Assembly: GCF_039541915.1 (NCBI RefSeq)
Contig: NZ_BAABHD010000084.1
Location: forward strand, 62,001-126,000
Direction of reading: 5' to 3'
DNA from: Nibrella saemangeumensis
GTDB lineage: Bacteria > Bacteroidota > Bacteroidia > Cytophagales > Spirosomataceae
Length of the DNA: 64,000 nt
A program made the position numbers and the translations under genes. Positions 6,043 to 13,965 of this stretch are shown here, one piece after another (position 1 is the first letter of the stretch; the number at the start of each line of letters is the position of its first letter). Below the pieces are notes generated by a model that was not told the DNA's origin, made no database searches, and saw only the letters and a list, made by a program, of their open reading frames with translations.

Positions 6043-8663
6043 TTTGGTGGAGAAAATCCGAGCGATGCATTGGCGGAAGCGATACTGGTCCGGCTGGAGC
6101 GTCCGGCGGCATCAAAGCTTTTCAGCTTCACCGTTCCGTCCACGGCCACCGGGCGCTGGTATAAAGGTGACCGGTTGTCGGGCTCTGATCCGTCGGTGGT
6201 GTACCGGATACTCAGGCCGGGGTATTCGACATTGGCTTTGAGCATCCCGTTTTCGATCACGGCACCGGGCAGTGGCAGTCGGTAGTTGTAGCCTCCGTTT
6301 AGTTGGCTCAGCCGGGGGAGTTCTTTCTGCGCGAGGGTATTGGCAAATACCGTCCAGCCGGCTTTGATGGCGGTTTCCTGCGCCTGCCGGTTGGCAATGG
6401 TCTCCCAGGGGCGTTCCGGAGACCAGGCGCTTTCGGCAAAGCCCATCAGTTTCGGCAACAGATAATACTCGATCATATCGCGGCCTTTGATGGTTTCGCT
6501 CCAGAGCTGGGCCTCTACTCCGAGTATATTTTTGCGGGCTTCCGGCTTCAGCGATTCCAGGCCCGGTATCTCTTTCTGCTGGTCGATCGGTCGGCCCATA
6601 TTGGTCTTGTAGGTGGTCCGGAACATATTGAAGGGTGCAAAGGTCCAGGCGTTGCGGGTATCCACAAAGCCACCCCAGTACAGGCCCGGTTCTTTCGGGT
6701 CGTTGGTATAGGCCAGGTCGAAGTAAAAGTTCGAGACATTGCACAGCACCACCGGGTAGCCCGCATTGGCCAGCCGGTAGCCCAGGTCGGGGTAGTCGAA
6801 CACGTTGTTCCAGATGTAGGGCACCACTGCCCCACCGGCAAAGGCCTGGTTAGGGTTGTACCGGCCGTCGGGGCCTTTATTCAGGGCTACCTCTTCCCAG
6901 CCGTGGATGGTCAGGTTCCGCTTTTTCAGTCGTTTCAGCAATTCCCCGAAGAAATACCCCTGCAGGTTTTTCGGGTCTTTGATGGCCGGATGCTCGCTCA
7001 TAAGTTTGGCCGCCTGGGGCGATTGGGTCCAGGCCCCTTCGGGTACCTCATCGCCCCCGGCATGAATCACGTCCATCTTCAGGCCGGCCTGCTGGTACAT
7101 CTTCGCCAGCTCATCCACCACCTTTTCGTAGAAACGGTAGGTCGATTCCCGCGCTACGCTGACCACGTTGTCTTTGTAGCCCTGCGCGGAGAGGTAGACC
7201 GATTTATCGTCGGGATCGATCAGGCGGTACTCATTGGCTTCCGTCTCTTTGCCTTCCTTCATCAGGCGCTCATAACGGGCTTCCATGGCTTTGATGGCGG
7301 CTCGGGCGTGGCCGGGGAAATTCAGTTCGGGGATGACTTTGATATGCCGCTCGCTGGCGTATTTCAGAATCTCGATAAAATCCGCTTTGGTGTAGAAGCC
7401 GCTGCCGTGTTTGCCCTTGTCGTAGGCGACCGGGCCGGAGCCGTAGGCCGGGTGCAGGGCGGGGGCTCCCATACCCGAGGTATGCTGCCGCTGCCCGGCC
7501 ACCTGCGTGAGTTCCGGCAATCCGTCGATTTCTAGTCGCCACCCTTCGTCTTCGGTGGTGTAGAACAGAAAGTGGTTGATCTTGTAAAAGGCAAGCAGAT
7601 CGAGGGTGCGCAGAATGGTTTCCTTGGTCTGGAAGTTCCGGCTGACATCCATGTGCAGTCCCCGGAAGCCAAAACGGGGCGCATCGTCAATCCGGATGTA
7701 GGGCAGTTTAACCGAAGCGCTGGTTTTGAGATATGCTTCTGCCGGGGCAAGCGCCAGCAGGCTTTGAATGCCGTAGAAGACGCCGGCCGCATCTCCCCCT
7801 GTAATGGTCACCCCGTTTGCGCTAACTCCCAGTTGATATGCTTCGTGCTTAACACCGTTAACCTGAACCGGACCTGTTGTCAGCACAATGCCCCGGCCGG
7901 TCGATGGGCCGTTCTTTACTGGGAAATCGGTGCCGGTCAGCGCCCGCAGTTTCTGGCTGAGGAAGCGGGCTTCGGTTTCCAGTCCGGCCTGGTAGATGAT
8001 GGGCAGTTTATTGTCGAGCGTCAGGAAACCGAGTTCTCGTTTCAGGCTTACTGGGGAGGGGATCACCGGCAGGAGCTTTTCGGCGCTGACCAAGCTCATT
8101 GCCAGATTATCCTGGTAGCGCTGGGCCGCCGTCTGGAGGGGTTCCTGATCGGCCTTGCCCCGGCGCATCTGCTCCGGCCGGGTAAAGGGCTGAATGGTGT
8201 ACTTGGTAACCTGGGCAACACTTTCTTCTTTACCCTGCTGGTCGTAAAAGACCAGGTACAGCCCCAGTGGAGCATCAGTCTCTTTGATGACCCCCTCTGT
8301 ACCCGCATAGCGGATCTCTACCGATGCCCCCGGTTTGAGACTGAAGCTCTGGTTGGGTACTAGTTTGTACCAGTCGCCGTTGATGTGCTGAACGGTAGCC
8401 GGTTGTGGGGTTTTTGACGGCAGAATCGGCCGGGGAGCCATGTTAAAAAACAGCGCCCAGTTCTTTTCCGTCAGGGTTACATCACTGTTGTTGCTCAAGG
8501 TGAACCGGGCTTCAAATCCATTTTCAACGTCGGTAAAATTGCTGATCAGTTCCCAGCTAACGGCGATGTCGGTCGTTTGGACCGTTTGCGTGCTGGCTGC
8601 GTATTTACAACCAGACAGTAGGGAGGCAAGGAGCAGGAAAGGTAGGTAAAAAAAAGTGCGCAT
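6039..8663 (-). CDS. GH20 beta-N-acetylhexosaminidase, lipoprotein
   Basis: This is an 874-residue protein. The start at 8663 is chosen because it gives a lipoprotein signal with L-L-S-G-C, Cys19 being the anchor. A carbohydrate-binding N-terminal domain (~30-160) is followed by a GH20b-like domain (~200-320), the GH20 barrel (~325-720) and a C-terminal Fn3-like domain. The barrel shows R-G-L-H-M-D-V-S-R, F-P-G-H-A-R-A-A, and H-A-G-G-D-E-V, where Asp538-Glu539 are the expected catalytic pair of substrate-assisted hydrolysis. It should release terminal GlcNAc/GalNAc from glycans or chitooligosaccharides at the cell surface or periplasm. It heads the permease-regulator transcript and is divergent, 66 bp away, from a DUF5009 acyltransferase gene. 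Confidence 0.92.
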   Translation of the reverse strand: MRTFFYLPFLLLASLLSGCKYAASTQTVQTTDIAVSWELISNFTDVENGFEARFTLSNNSDVTLTEKNWALFFNMAPRPILPSKTPQPATVQHINGDWYKLVPNQSFSLKPGASVEIRYAGTEGVIKETDAPLGLYLVFYDQQGKEESVAQVTKYTIQPFTRPEQMRRGKADQEPLQTAAQRYQDNLAMSLVSAEKLLPVIPSPVSLKRELGFLTLDNKLPIIYQAGLETEARFLSQKLRALTGTDFPVKNGPSTGRGIVLTTGPVQVNGVKHEAYQLGVSANGVTITGGDAAGVFYGIQSLLALAPAEAYLKTSASVKLPYIRIDDAPRFGFRGLHMDVSRNFQTKETILRTLDLLAFYKINHFLFYTTEDEGWRLEIDGLPELTQVAGQRQHTSGMGAPALHPAYGSGPVAYDKGKHGSGFYTKADFIEILKYASERHIKVIPELNFPGHARAAIKAMEARYERLMKEGKETEANEYRLIDPDDKSVYLSAQGYKDNVVSVARESTYRFYEKVVDELAKMYQQAGLKMDVIHAGGDEVPEGAWTQSPQAAKLMSEHPAIKDPKNLQGYFFGELLKRLKKRNLTIHGWEEVALNKGPDGRYNPNQAFAGGAVVPYIWNNVFDYPDLGYRLANAGYPVVLCNVSNFYFDLAYTNDPKEPGLYWGGFVDTRNAWTFAPFNMFRTTYKTNMGRPIDQQKEIPGLESLKPEARKNILGVEAQLWSETIKGRDMIEYYLLPKLMGFAESAWSPERPWETIANRQAQETAIKAGWTVFANTLAQKELPRLSQLNGGYNYRLPLPGAVIENGMLKANVEYPGLSIRYTTDGSEPDNRSPLYQRPVAVDGTVKLKSFDAAGRSSRTSIASANASLGFSPPK

Positions 8664-8729
8664 ACGGGGGCGGTTAAGTAGCCTTAATACTACTGAATTC
8701 CGTATTAAAAAGACCATTGGTCTGCCGCG

Positions 8730-9869
8730 ATGATCCCACAAACCGCACAATCTTTTTCGGAGCCAGCTGAGTCAGCCGCCGTCAGCAACCGGCTCATCTC
8801 CCTGGACACCCTGCGCGGGTTTACCATTGCGGCCATGATCCTGGTCAATTTTCCCGGCGACGGCAACCATGTGTATCATCCGCTGAAGCATACCACCTGG
8901 AACGGCCTGTCCTTTACCGACCTAATTGCGCCGTTTTTTCTGTTCATCATTGGTGTTTCCATCGTGTTCGCCTACGCCAGGCGGCTCAGTGAAGGGAAGC
9001 CTAAAGGGGAGCTATACCAAAAGATCGTGATCCGCGCGCTGAAGATCTTTGCCGTCGGCATGTTCCTGAATATGCTGCCCGACTTCGACTTCGCCAATCT
9101 GCGGTGGACCGGCACCCTCCACCGCATCGCCCTGGTTTTTCTGGCCTGCGCCATTCTCTTTCTGAACACCAACTGGAAGCAACAGGCCTGGATCGGGGCA
9201 GGGGTACTTCTGGCCTACTGGCTGGCGCTGACCCTGATACCCACACCGGGTATCGGTAAAGTCATGCTGGAGCCGGGTGTCAACCTCGTCGCCTGGGTCG
9301 ACAGCCGATACCTGCCCGGCCGGATGTGGCAGGACACCTGGGACCCCGAAAGCATTCTCAGCACGTTTCCGGCCATCGTCAGCGGCATCACCGGCATGCT
9401 GGCGGGGCGCCTGCTGCTCAGTAGCTTCACCCGAAACGAGAAAGTGAATTACCTGATGACCATCGGCCTGTTCACAGCTGCAGCCGGTTACGGGTGGGGA
9501 CTGGCGTTTCCGGTCAACGAAAACCTGTGGACCAGTTCATTCGTGCTGGTTACCTCCGGCTTTGCCGCGCTGCTATTCGGGGCGGTGTATTTTCTGGTTG
9601 ATATCCTGGGCCGAACCGGTGGTACCAAACCGGGCGTGGTCTTCGGGGCCAACGCCATTGCCGTTTACGTACTGGCTGATCTGCTGGCTCTAATTTTCTA
9701 CGGATTACCGGTAGGCGGGCATTCACTGAACGAGCATTTCGTGGCCCATTTCACGGCGCAGGGCCTGGAGCTGCGGTTTGTCAGTATGCTGTACGCGCTG
9801 CTCTTCGTCTGCATCAACTTCATTCCGGCGTATGGGCTGTACCGCCGGAAGATTTTTATTAAATTGTAA
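8730..9869 (+). CDS. DUF5009/HGSNAT-like membrane acyltransferase (first copy)
   Basis: This 379-residue protein has about ten membrane segments. The signature S-L-D-T-L-R-G-F-T-I-A-A-M-I-L-V-N sits at residues 24-40 and identifies the DUF5009/heparan-alpha-glucosaminide N-acetyltransferase-like family. In eukaryotes HGSNAT acetylates glucosamine across a membrane. Bacterial relatives (often called NagX) lie in N-acetylglucosamine loci and have an uncertain role. It is divergently placed from GH20 with a shared 66-bp promoter gap, which supports an amino-sugar role. Two more copies lie at 11503-13908, but this one is clearly more distant from them. A large periplasmic loop carries W-D-P-E-S-I-L-S-T-F-P-A. 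Confidence 0.85.
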   Translation: MIPQTAQSFSEPAESAAVSNRLISLDTLRGFTIAAMILVNFPGDGNHVYHPLKHTTWNGLSFTDLIAPFFLFIIGVSIVFAYARRLSEGKPKGELYQKIVIRALKIFAVGMFLNMLPDFDFANLRWTGTLHRIALVFLACAILFLNTNWKQQAWIGAGVLLAYWLALTLIPTPGIGKVMLEPGVNLVAWVDSRYLPGRMWQDTWDPESILSTFPAIVSGITGMLAGRLLLSSFTRNEKVNYLMTIGLFTAAAGYGWGLAFPVNENLWTSSFVLVTSGFAALLFGAVYFLVDILGRTGGTKPGVVFGANAIAVYVLADLLALIFYGLPVGGHSLNEHFVAHFTAQGLELRFVSMLYALLFVCINFIPAYGLYRRKIFIKL

Positions 9870-9957
9870 CCAGTAGAGGACTACGAACCCACGGCAGGGG
9901 CTGGTAGCTGCGACTGATAGCGTGATAAATGAGTACTAGCCTAATAGACGAGTAGGT

Positions 9958-10431
9958 ATGATGACGATCGGATCAATTCTAAACGAACTACGGGAAACGT
10001 TTTCGCCCGCGAACTGGACGGTTTACAGTACCCAACGCCTGAAAACGATTCGTATCGCTGTTTGTGACGACTACAGCCTGTATCGCCGGGCGCTCTCGAT
10101 GGTGCTTGGCCGAATTCAGGGTTTCGAGGTGGTGCTTCAGGCCGCCAATGGTCAGCAACTTCTGGACCAGATATCCTCTGCCAGGCCTGACGTGGTGTTG
10201 CTGGATCTGGACATGCCCGTAATGGATGGTGCGGCTACGGCCGATATTCTGCTTCGCACCTATCCGAACATTGAAATTATTCTGCTTACGCTAGGGCGGG
10301 AGAATGTCGATGTGTCCGATCTGCTGAAAAAAGGCATACAGGTCTTCGTCAGCAAAGACGCCGATCCCGACGAAATTGAAATGGCCATCCGTAAGGGCGA
10401 GTTGCGTAAGCAGTACTGGCGAAAGCGGTAG
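9958..10431 (+). CDS. Stand-alone receiver-domain response regulator
   Basis: This 157-residue protein has an N-terminal extension of about 30 residues and then one receiver domain. The acidic pair D37-D38, the phospho-acceptor Asp83 in V-V-L-L-D-L-D-M-P-V-M-D-G, and the F-V-S-K-D-A lysine are all present, so phosphorylation is expected. Only about 20 residues follow the domain and no DNA-binding or catalytic output is seen. The receiver sequence (I-A-V-C-D-D-Y-S-L-Y-R-R-A-L) resembles those of NarL/LuxR-type regulators, so a lost HTH is possible. No kinase gene is adjacent. It may act as a phosphate sink or a protein-interaction switch. Confidence 0.8.
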   Translation: MMTIGSILNELRETFSPANWTVYSTQRLKTIRIAVCDDYSLYRRALSMVLGRIQGFEVVLQAANGQQLLDQISSARPDVVLLDLDMPVMDGAATADILLRTYPNIEIILLTLGRENVDVSDLLKKGIQVFVSKDADPDEIEMAIRKGELRKQYWRKR

Positions 10432-10473
10432 GTAGCAGGATTTCTCAAAGATCACCCTTAAGACAGCGTATTC

Positions 10474-11490
10474 TCAAAACAGCACATCAAGCTCAGGCTT
10501 CATCCGTTCGGGCAGGTCTTTTTCGCCGAGCATGTCTTTCAGGTCGATCTCGATATTGCGCACGATGCTCTGAATAGGTACATCGTTTATTAGTCCTTCA
10601 AAGGGGTTTTCGCTATAATCGCCGGTGTATTCCATTAGCGAAAAGACCCACGATACCACCAGGTTGAACGGAATCAATAACCAGATAAAGTCTTCGCCAA
10701 TCTTCTGAAATTCGTTCAGCATACCGAAGGGCAGCAGAAAGGTAAAGATGAGGATGAAAATGGCGCTCGACGTGGAATACTGCCGCGGGAGCGGAGTGTT
10801 TTTGATGCGCTCGGTCCGGCCCTGCTCGGAATACAATTCGGTGATAAGCCGTTGCAGCTCCATATGCCGGAAATCATCGATTAACTTTCGCCGTCTGAGG
10901 GCCGCCAGGTGCTGCGACTGCCGGTCGAGGAGTTGCGTAGCGGCATTCCTTTTGCTTTTAATCCACGCCAACTCGTCGGGGCTCAGGCAGGCGGAGGCTT
11001 CTGTTTCAAACGAGGAAAAGTCGATCCGTTTCCGAAAGTAGTTTCGCTGCCGGACGCTCGCTATCTGTTCATGTTCCCATGGGGTCCGTTGCCACATAGC
11101 ATGTTTCAGGGCATGGAGCCAGGCGATATGGCGGTAAATCAGGGTGCATACCTCCTGGTGGATCTCCTGCTGCGGAACGGCTTCGTCGGTAAAATCGCTG
11201 GTAACAAAAGCGCGGGCAGCGGCTCCGAACGACCGGCTGGTGTTCACAATGCCGCCCCATACTTTTCGGGCTTCCCAGCCCCGGTCGTAGGACTGGTTAT
11301 TTTTGAAGCCCACATAAAACGCCACGGCGGTACCGATCAGCGATACCGGCAACCAGGGAATGGCCACCCACCGCCAGTCCAGGTAGTGATACGTCGCCAC
11401 CGCCAGTAATCCCGTAAACAGGGAGTACAGGATCATGCGCCAACTTATGAAGTAGATGATGACCGGGTGAAAATAGCGTCTGACGTACAT
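10474..11490 (-). CDS. Bestrophin-family anion channel
   Basis: This 338-residue membrane protein belongs to the bacterial bestrophin (UPF0187/YneE-like) family. Membrane segments lie near the start (I-I-Y-F-I-S-W-R-M-I-L-Y-S-L-F and residues ~45-65), followed by F-K-N-N-Q-S-Y-D-R-G-W-E-A-R-K-V-W-G-G-I-V-N-x-S-R, the most conserved stretch of the family. A second membrane pair lies at ~225-270 (F-L-L-P-F-G-M-L-N-E). Bestrophins form pentameric chloride or other ion channels in the cytoplasmic membrane. The gene lies 12 bp before the acyltransferase stop at 11503 on the same strand, so it may share a transcript with the tandem pair, though no functional link is evident. Confidence 0.88.
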   Translation of the reverse strand: MYVRRYFHPVIIYFISWRMILYSLFTGLLAVATYHYLDWRWVAIPWLPVSLIGTAVAFYVGFKNNQSYDRGWEARKVWGGIVNTSRSFGAAARAFVTSDFTDEAVPQQEIHQEVCTLIYRHIAWLHALKHAMWQRTPWEHEQIASVRQRNYFRKRIDFSSFETEASACLSPDELAWIKSKRNAATQLLDRQSQHLAALRRRKLIDDFRHMELQRLITELYSEQGRTERIKNTPLPRQYSTSSAIFILIFTFLLPFGMLNEFQKIGEDFIWLLIPFNLVVSWVFSLMEYTGDYSENPFEGLINDVPIQSIVRNIEIDLKDMLGEKDLPERMKPELDVLF

Positions 11491-11502
11491 ACGGGTATGG
11501 GT

Positions 11503-12660
11503 TTAGACCCTGAGAAAAACCTTCTTCCGGTACAGAAAATACAGAAACGCCCACTTCACGGCCAGCAGCGCCAACACCCCCGCCACGGCTTTGGCCGGCT
11601 CCGACGACAGGAAGCTGATCAATCCGCCGAAGAGGTACTTCACGGTATGCTCAAAGTCGATAAAGTCGCCGGCGAGGTAGATCAAAATGGAGTTCATGCC
11701 GATGACCACAAAGAAGGTGGTCCAGCGTTTGATCTGCTTTACATCGATTACCCAGTAGAACAGGGCCAGCAGCAGCAGGCTGAGGCCGCCCGTTACCAGC
11801 ATAAAGGAGCTGGTCCACAGGTTCTTGTTCAGCGGAAAAACAAAGCTCCACGCCCAGCCGACTATCAGACAGGCCGCACCCGCCAGGACCAGCAGCACCG
11901 TTTTGCGTTCCTGTCCAAACGTCCGGCCATCGGACCGCAGCAGAGTACCCGCAAAAATACCGAGCAGGGCGTTGGCAATGGCCGGTACAGTCGACATCAG
12001 GCCTTCGGGATCGTGGACGGTCTTGTACAGATGACCGGGGACCAGCAGCCGATCGACGTACCCGACCAGGCTGCATTCCATGGTGAGTACCCCAGCTCCG
12101 CAGCCCGGCACCGGTATCAGCATCAGCATGGCCCAATAACCCAGCAGAATACCGGCGAACCAGCCATACTGCGCCCGCCGGCCGGCATACACGTAGATCA
12201 GCTGCGCAAACATGCCCGCCATACCAATCCGCGCTAATACGCTGGGGAAGCGCATTTCATGAATCGGGGTGGTAAACAGACCGTTGTTGTAGATAATACC
12301 CAGCAGCACCAGAACGAGCCCGCGGGTGATGATCTTCCGGGCCAGCTCCGATTTGGAAGCGCCTTTCTCCAGCCGGCTGCCGATGGAAAACGGGGTAGAT
12401 ACACCCGCCATGAACAGAAACAGCGGAAAGATAAGGTCATAGGGGCTGAAGCCGTTCCAGTCGGGATGCACAAACTGTTCGGCCATGAAGATGGCCCAGG
12501 CCCAGCCGGTGGTTTTAGCCAGCACGTGGAAGATTTCTTCGCCACCCATGATCCAGAACATGTCGAAGCCGCGGAGGGTGTCTAAAGAAACTAAGCGACG
12601 GACCGGAGCGGGTTGGGCCACCGCTGGTTCGGCCGTTGTTACGGTAGAGGTTTGGTGCAT
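11503..12660 (-). CDS. DUF5009/HGSNAT-like acyltransferase (tandem copy A)
   Basis: This is a 385-residue multi-spanning protein with S-L-D-T-L-R-G-F-D-M-F-W-I-M-G-G-E near residue 25. The start at 12660 matches the start of the next gene in length and sequence (M-H-Q-x-S-T-x-T-T-x-E-P-A-V-A-Q-P). Conserved features include F-V-H-P-D-W-N-G-F, a large loop with P-V-P-G-C-G-A-G, and the C-terminal F-L-Y-F-L-Y-R-K-K-V-F-L-R-V. It is a near-duplicate of the downstream-numbered copy at 12751-13908. The family is linked to amino-sugar acetylation by homology with HGSNAT; the substrate here is unknown. Compared with the copy at 8730, the G-G-E after the signature is different. Confidence 0.85.
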   Translation of the reverse strand: MHQTSTVTTAEPAVAQPAPVRRLVSLDTLRGFDMFWIMGGEEIFHVLAKTTGWAWAIFMAEQFVHPDWNGFSPYDLIFPLFLFMAGVSTPFSIGSRLEKGASKSELARKIITRGLVLVLLGIIYNNGLFTTPIHEMRFPSVLARIGMAGMFAQLIYVYAGRRAQYGWFAGILLGYWAMLMLIPVPGCGAGVLTMECSLVGYVDRLLVPGHLYKTVHDPEGLMSTVPAIANALLGIFAGTLLRSDGRTFGQERKTVLLVLAGAACLIVGWAWSFVFPLNKNLWTSSFMLVTGGLSLLLLALFYWVIDVKQIKRWTTFFVVIGMNSILIYLAGDFIDFEHTVKYLFGGLISFLSSEPAKAVAGVLALLAVKWAFLYFLYRKKVFLRV

Positions 12661-12750
12661 AAAAAATGGTTTAGGAAAAAGATGGGATTGCAACGTAACG
12701 GTATGAAAAGCTGAATATACGGCAAAAAGGAAATGCCAGACACATCTGGC

Positions 12751-13908
12751 TTACACCCGCAGAAATACTTTCTTCCGGTACAGGAAGTACAGAAACACCC
12801 ACTTCACGGCCAGCAGCGCCAGCACGCCGGCGAGCCCTTTGGCCGTATCGGATGACAGGAAGCTGATCAGTCCGCCGAAGATATATTGGGCGGTATGGTT
12901 GAAGTCAATAAATTTGCCGGCCAGATAGATCAGTACGGAGTTCATGCCGATGACGGTAAAGAGGATCGTCCACTTCTGGATACCCTTCACGTCGATCACC
13001 CAGTAGAACAGGGCCAGCAAGAGGAGGCTCAGGCCGCCCGTTATAAGCACATACGAACTGGTCCACAGGTTCTTGTTGACCGGAAAAGCGAGGTCCCAGG
13101 CCCAGCCCAGCAGCAGGAGCGCCACGCCCGCAATCGCCAGCATACCCGTTTTCCGTTGTTGGCTCATCGTTCGGCCGTCGGCGCGCAGCAGGTTGCCCGC
13201 GAAGATGCCGAGCAGGGCGTTGGAGATGGCCGGTAGGGTGGATAAAATACCGAGTGGATCGTGGTTGCTCCGGAGCAGTCGGCCGGGCAGCAGGGTGCGA
13301 TCCAGGTAGCTGGCCAGGTTACACTCCTGGGTAATAACGCCCGCTCCGCAGCCGGGCACCGGTACCAGCATCATCAGCGCCCAGTAGCCCAGCAGCAACC
13401 CGGCGTACCAGCCATACTGCGCCCGCCGGCCGGCATACACATAGATTAGCTGCGCAAACATACCCGCCAGACCAATGCGGCCCAGGACGCTGGGGTACCG
13501 AATGTCGTCGAGCGTTCGGGTGAACAGGCCATTATTGTAGATAATTCCCAATAGCACCAGAATCAAGCCACGGGTGATGATCTTCCGGGCCAGTTCTGAT
13601 TGGGAGGCCCCTTTCTCCAGGCGGCTGCCGATGGAGAAGGGCGTAGACACACCCGCCATGAACAGGAACAGCGGGAAGATGAGGTCGTAGAAGGTAAAGC
13701 CGTTCCAGTCGGGGTGCACAAACTGTTCCGCGACCAATACCGCCCAGGCCCAGCCGGTGGTCTTGGCCAGTACGTGGAAAATATCCTCCCCGCCGATGAT
13801 CCAGAACATATCAAAACCGCGAAGGGTGTCGAGGGAGAGCAGGCGCCGGACCGGAGCGGGCTGGGCCACCGCCGGTTCGGTTGTTGTCAGGGTAGAGGGT
13901 TGATGCAT
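12751..13908 (-). CDS. DUF5009/HGSNAT-like acyltransferase (tandem copy B)
   Basis: This 385-residue paralogue of the gene at 11503-12660 has the same length and near-identical N- and C-termini. It carries S-L-D-T-L-R-G-F-D-M-F-W-I-I-G-G-E-D, F-V-H-P-D-W-N-G-F and the P-V-P-G-C-G-A-G loop. The 90-bp gap between the pair and the matching order point to a simple tandem duplication. Most differences are conservative and cluster in the periplasmic loop around residues 180-215 and in the linker near 240. It is presumably a cytoplasmic-membrane enzyme or transporter for an acylated amino sugar or oligosaccharide. It lies 57 bp before the stop of the phosphatase gene at 13966. Confidence 0.86.
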   Translation of the reverse strand: MHQPSTLTTTEPAVAQPAPVRRLLSLDTLRGFDMFWIIGGEDIFHVLAKTTGWAWAVLVAEQFVHPDWNGFTFYDLIFPLFLFMAGVSTPFSIGSRLEKGASQSELARKIITRGLILVLLGIIYNNGLFTRTLDDIRYPSVLGRIGLAGMFAQLIYVYAGRRAQYGWYAGLLLGYWALMMLVPVPGCGAGVITQECNLASYLDRTLLPGRLLRSNHDPLGILSTLPAISNALLGIFAGNLLRADGRTMSQQRKTGMLAIAGVALLLLGWAWDLAFPVNKNLWTSSYVLITGGLSLLLLALFYWVIDVKGIQKWTILFTVIGMNSVLIYLAGKFIDFNHTAQYIFGGLISFLSSDTAKGLAGVLALLAVKWVFLYFLYRKKVFLRV

Positions 13909-13927
13909 AGAGGGTTCAGGAAAAAGA

Positions 13928-13955
13928 GAAAGACCAGCGCATCAGCCAGTCTTTC
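13928..13955 (-). terminator. Terminator-like hairpin after the phosphatase gene
   Basis: On the minus strand GAAAGAC and GTCTTTC form a 7-bp stem around a 14-base loop, followed by TCTTTTT. It lies 10 bp beyond the stop codon of the phosphatase gene and ahead of the acyltransferase gene at 13908, so it may separate the two transcripts. The stem is A/T-rich and moderate in strength. Confidence 0.45.
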
Positions 13956-13965
13956 CAAAAAAGAC

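Noticed and set aside
6303..7535. 410-codon plus-strand open frame opposite the GH20 gene
   Set aside because: Antisense to the GH20 catalytic domain and without recognisable domain or signal.
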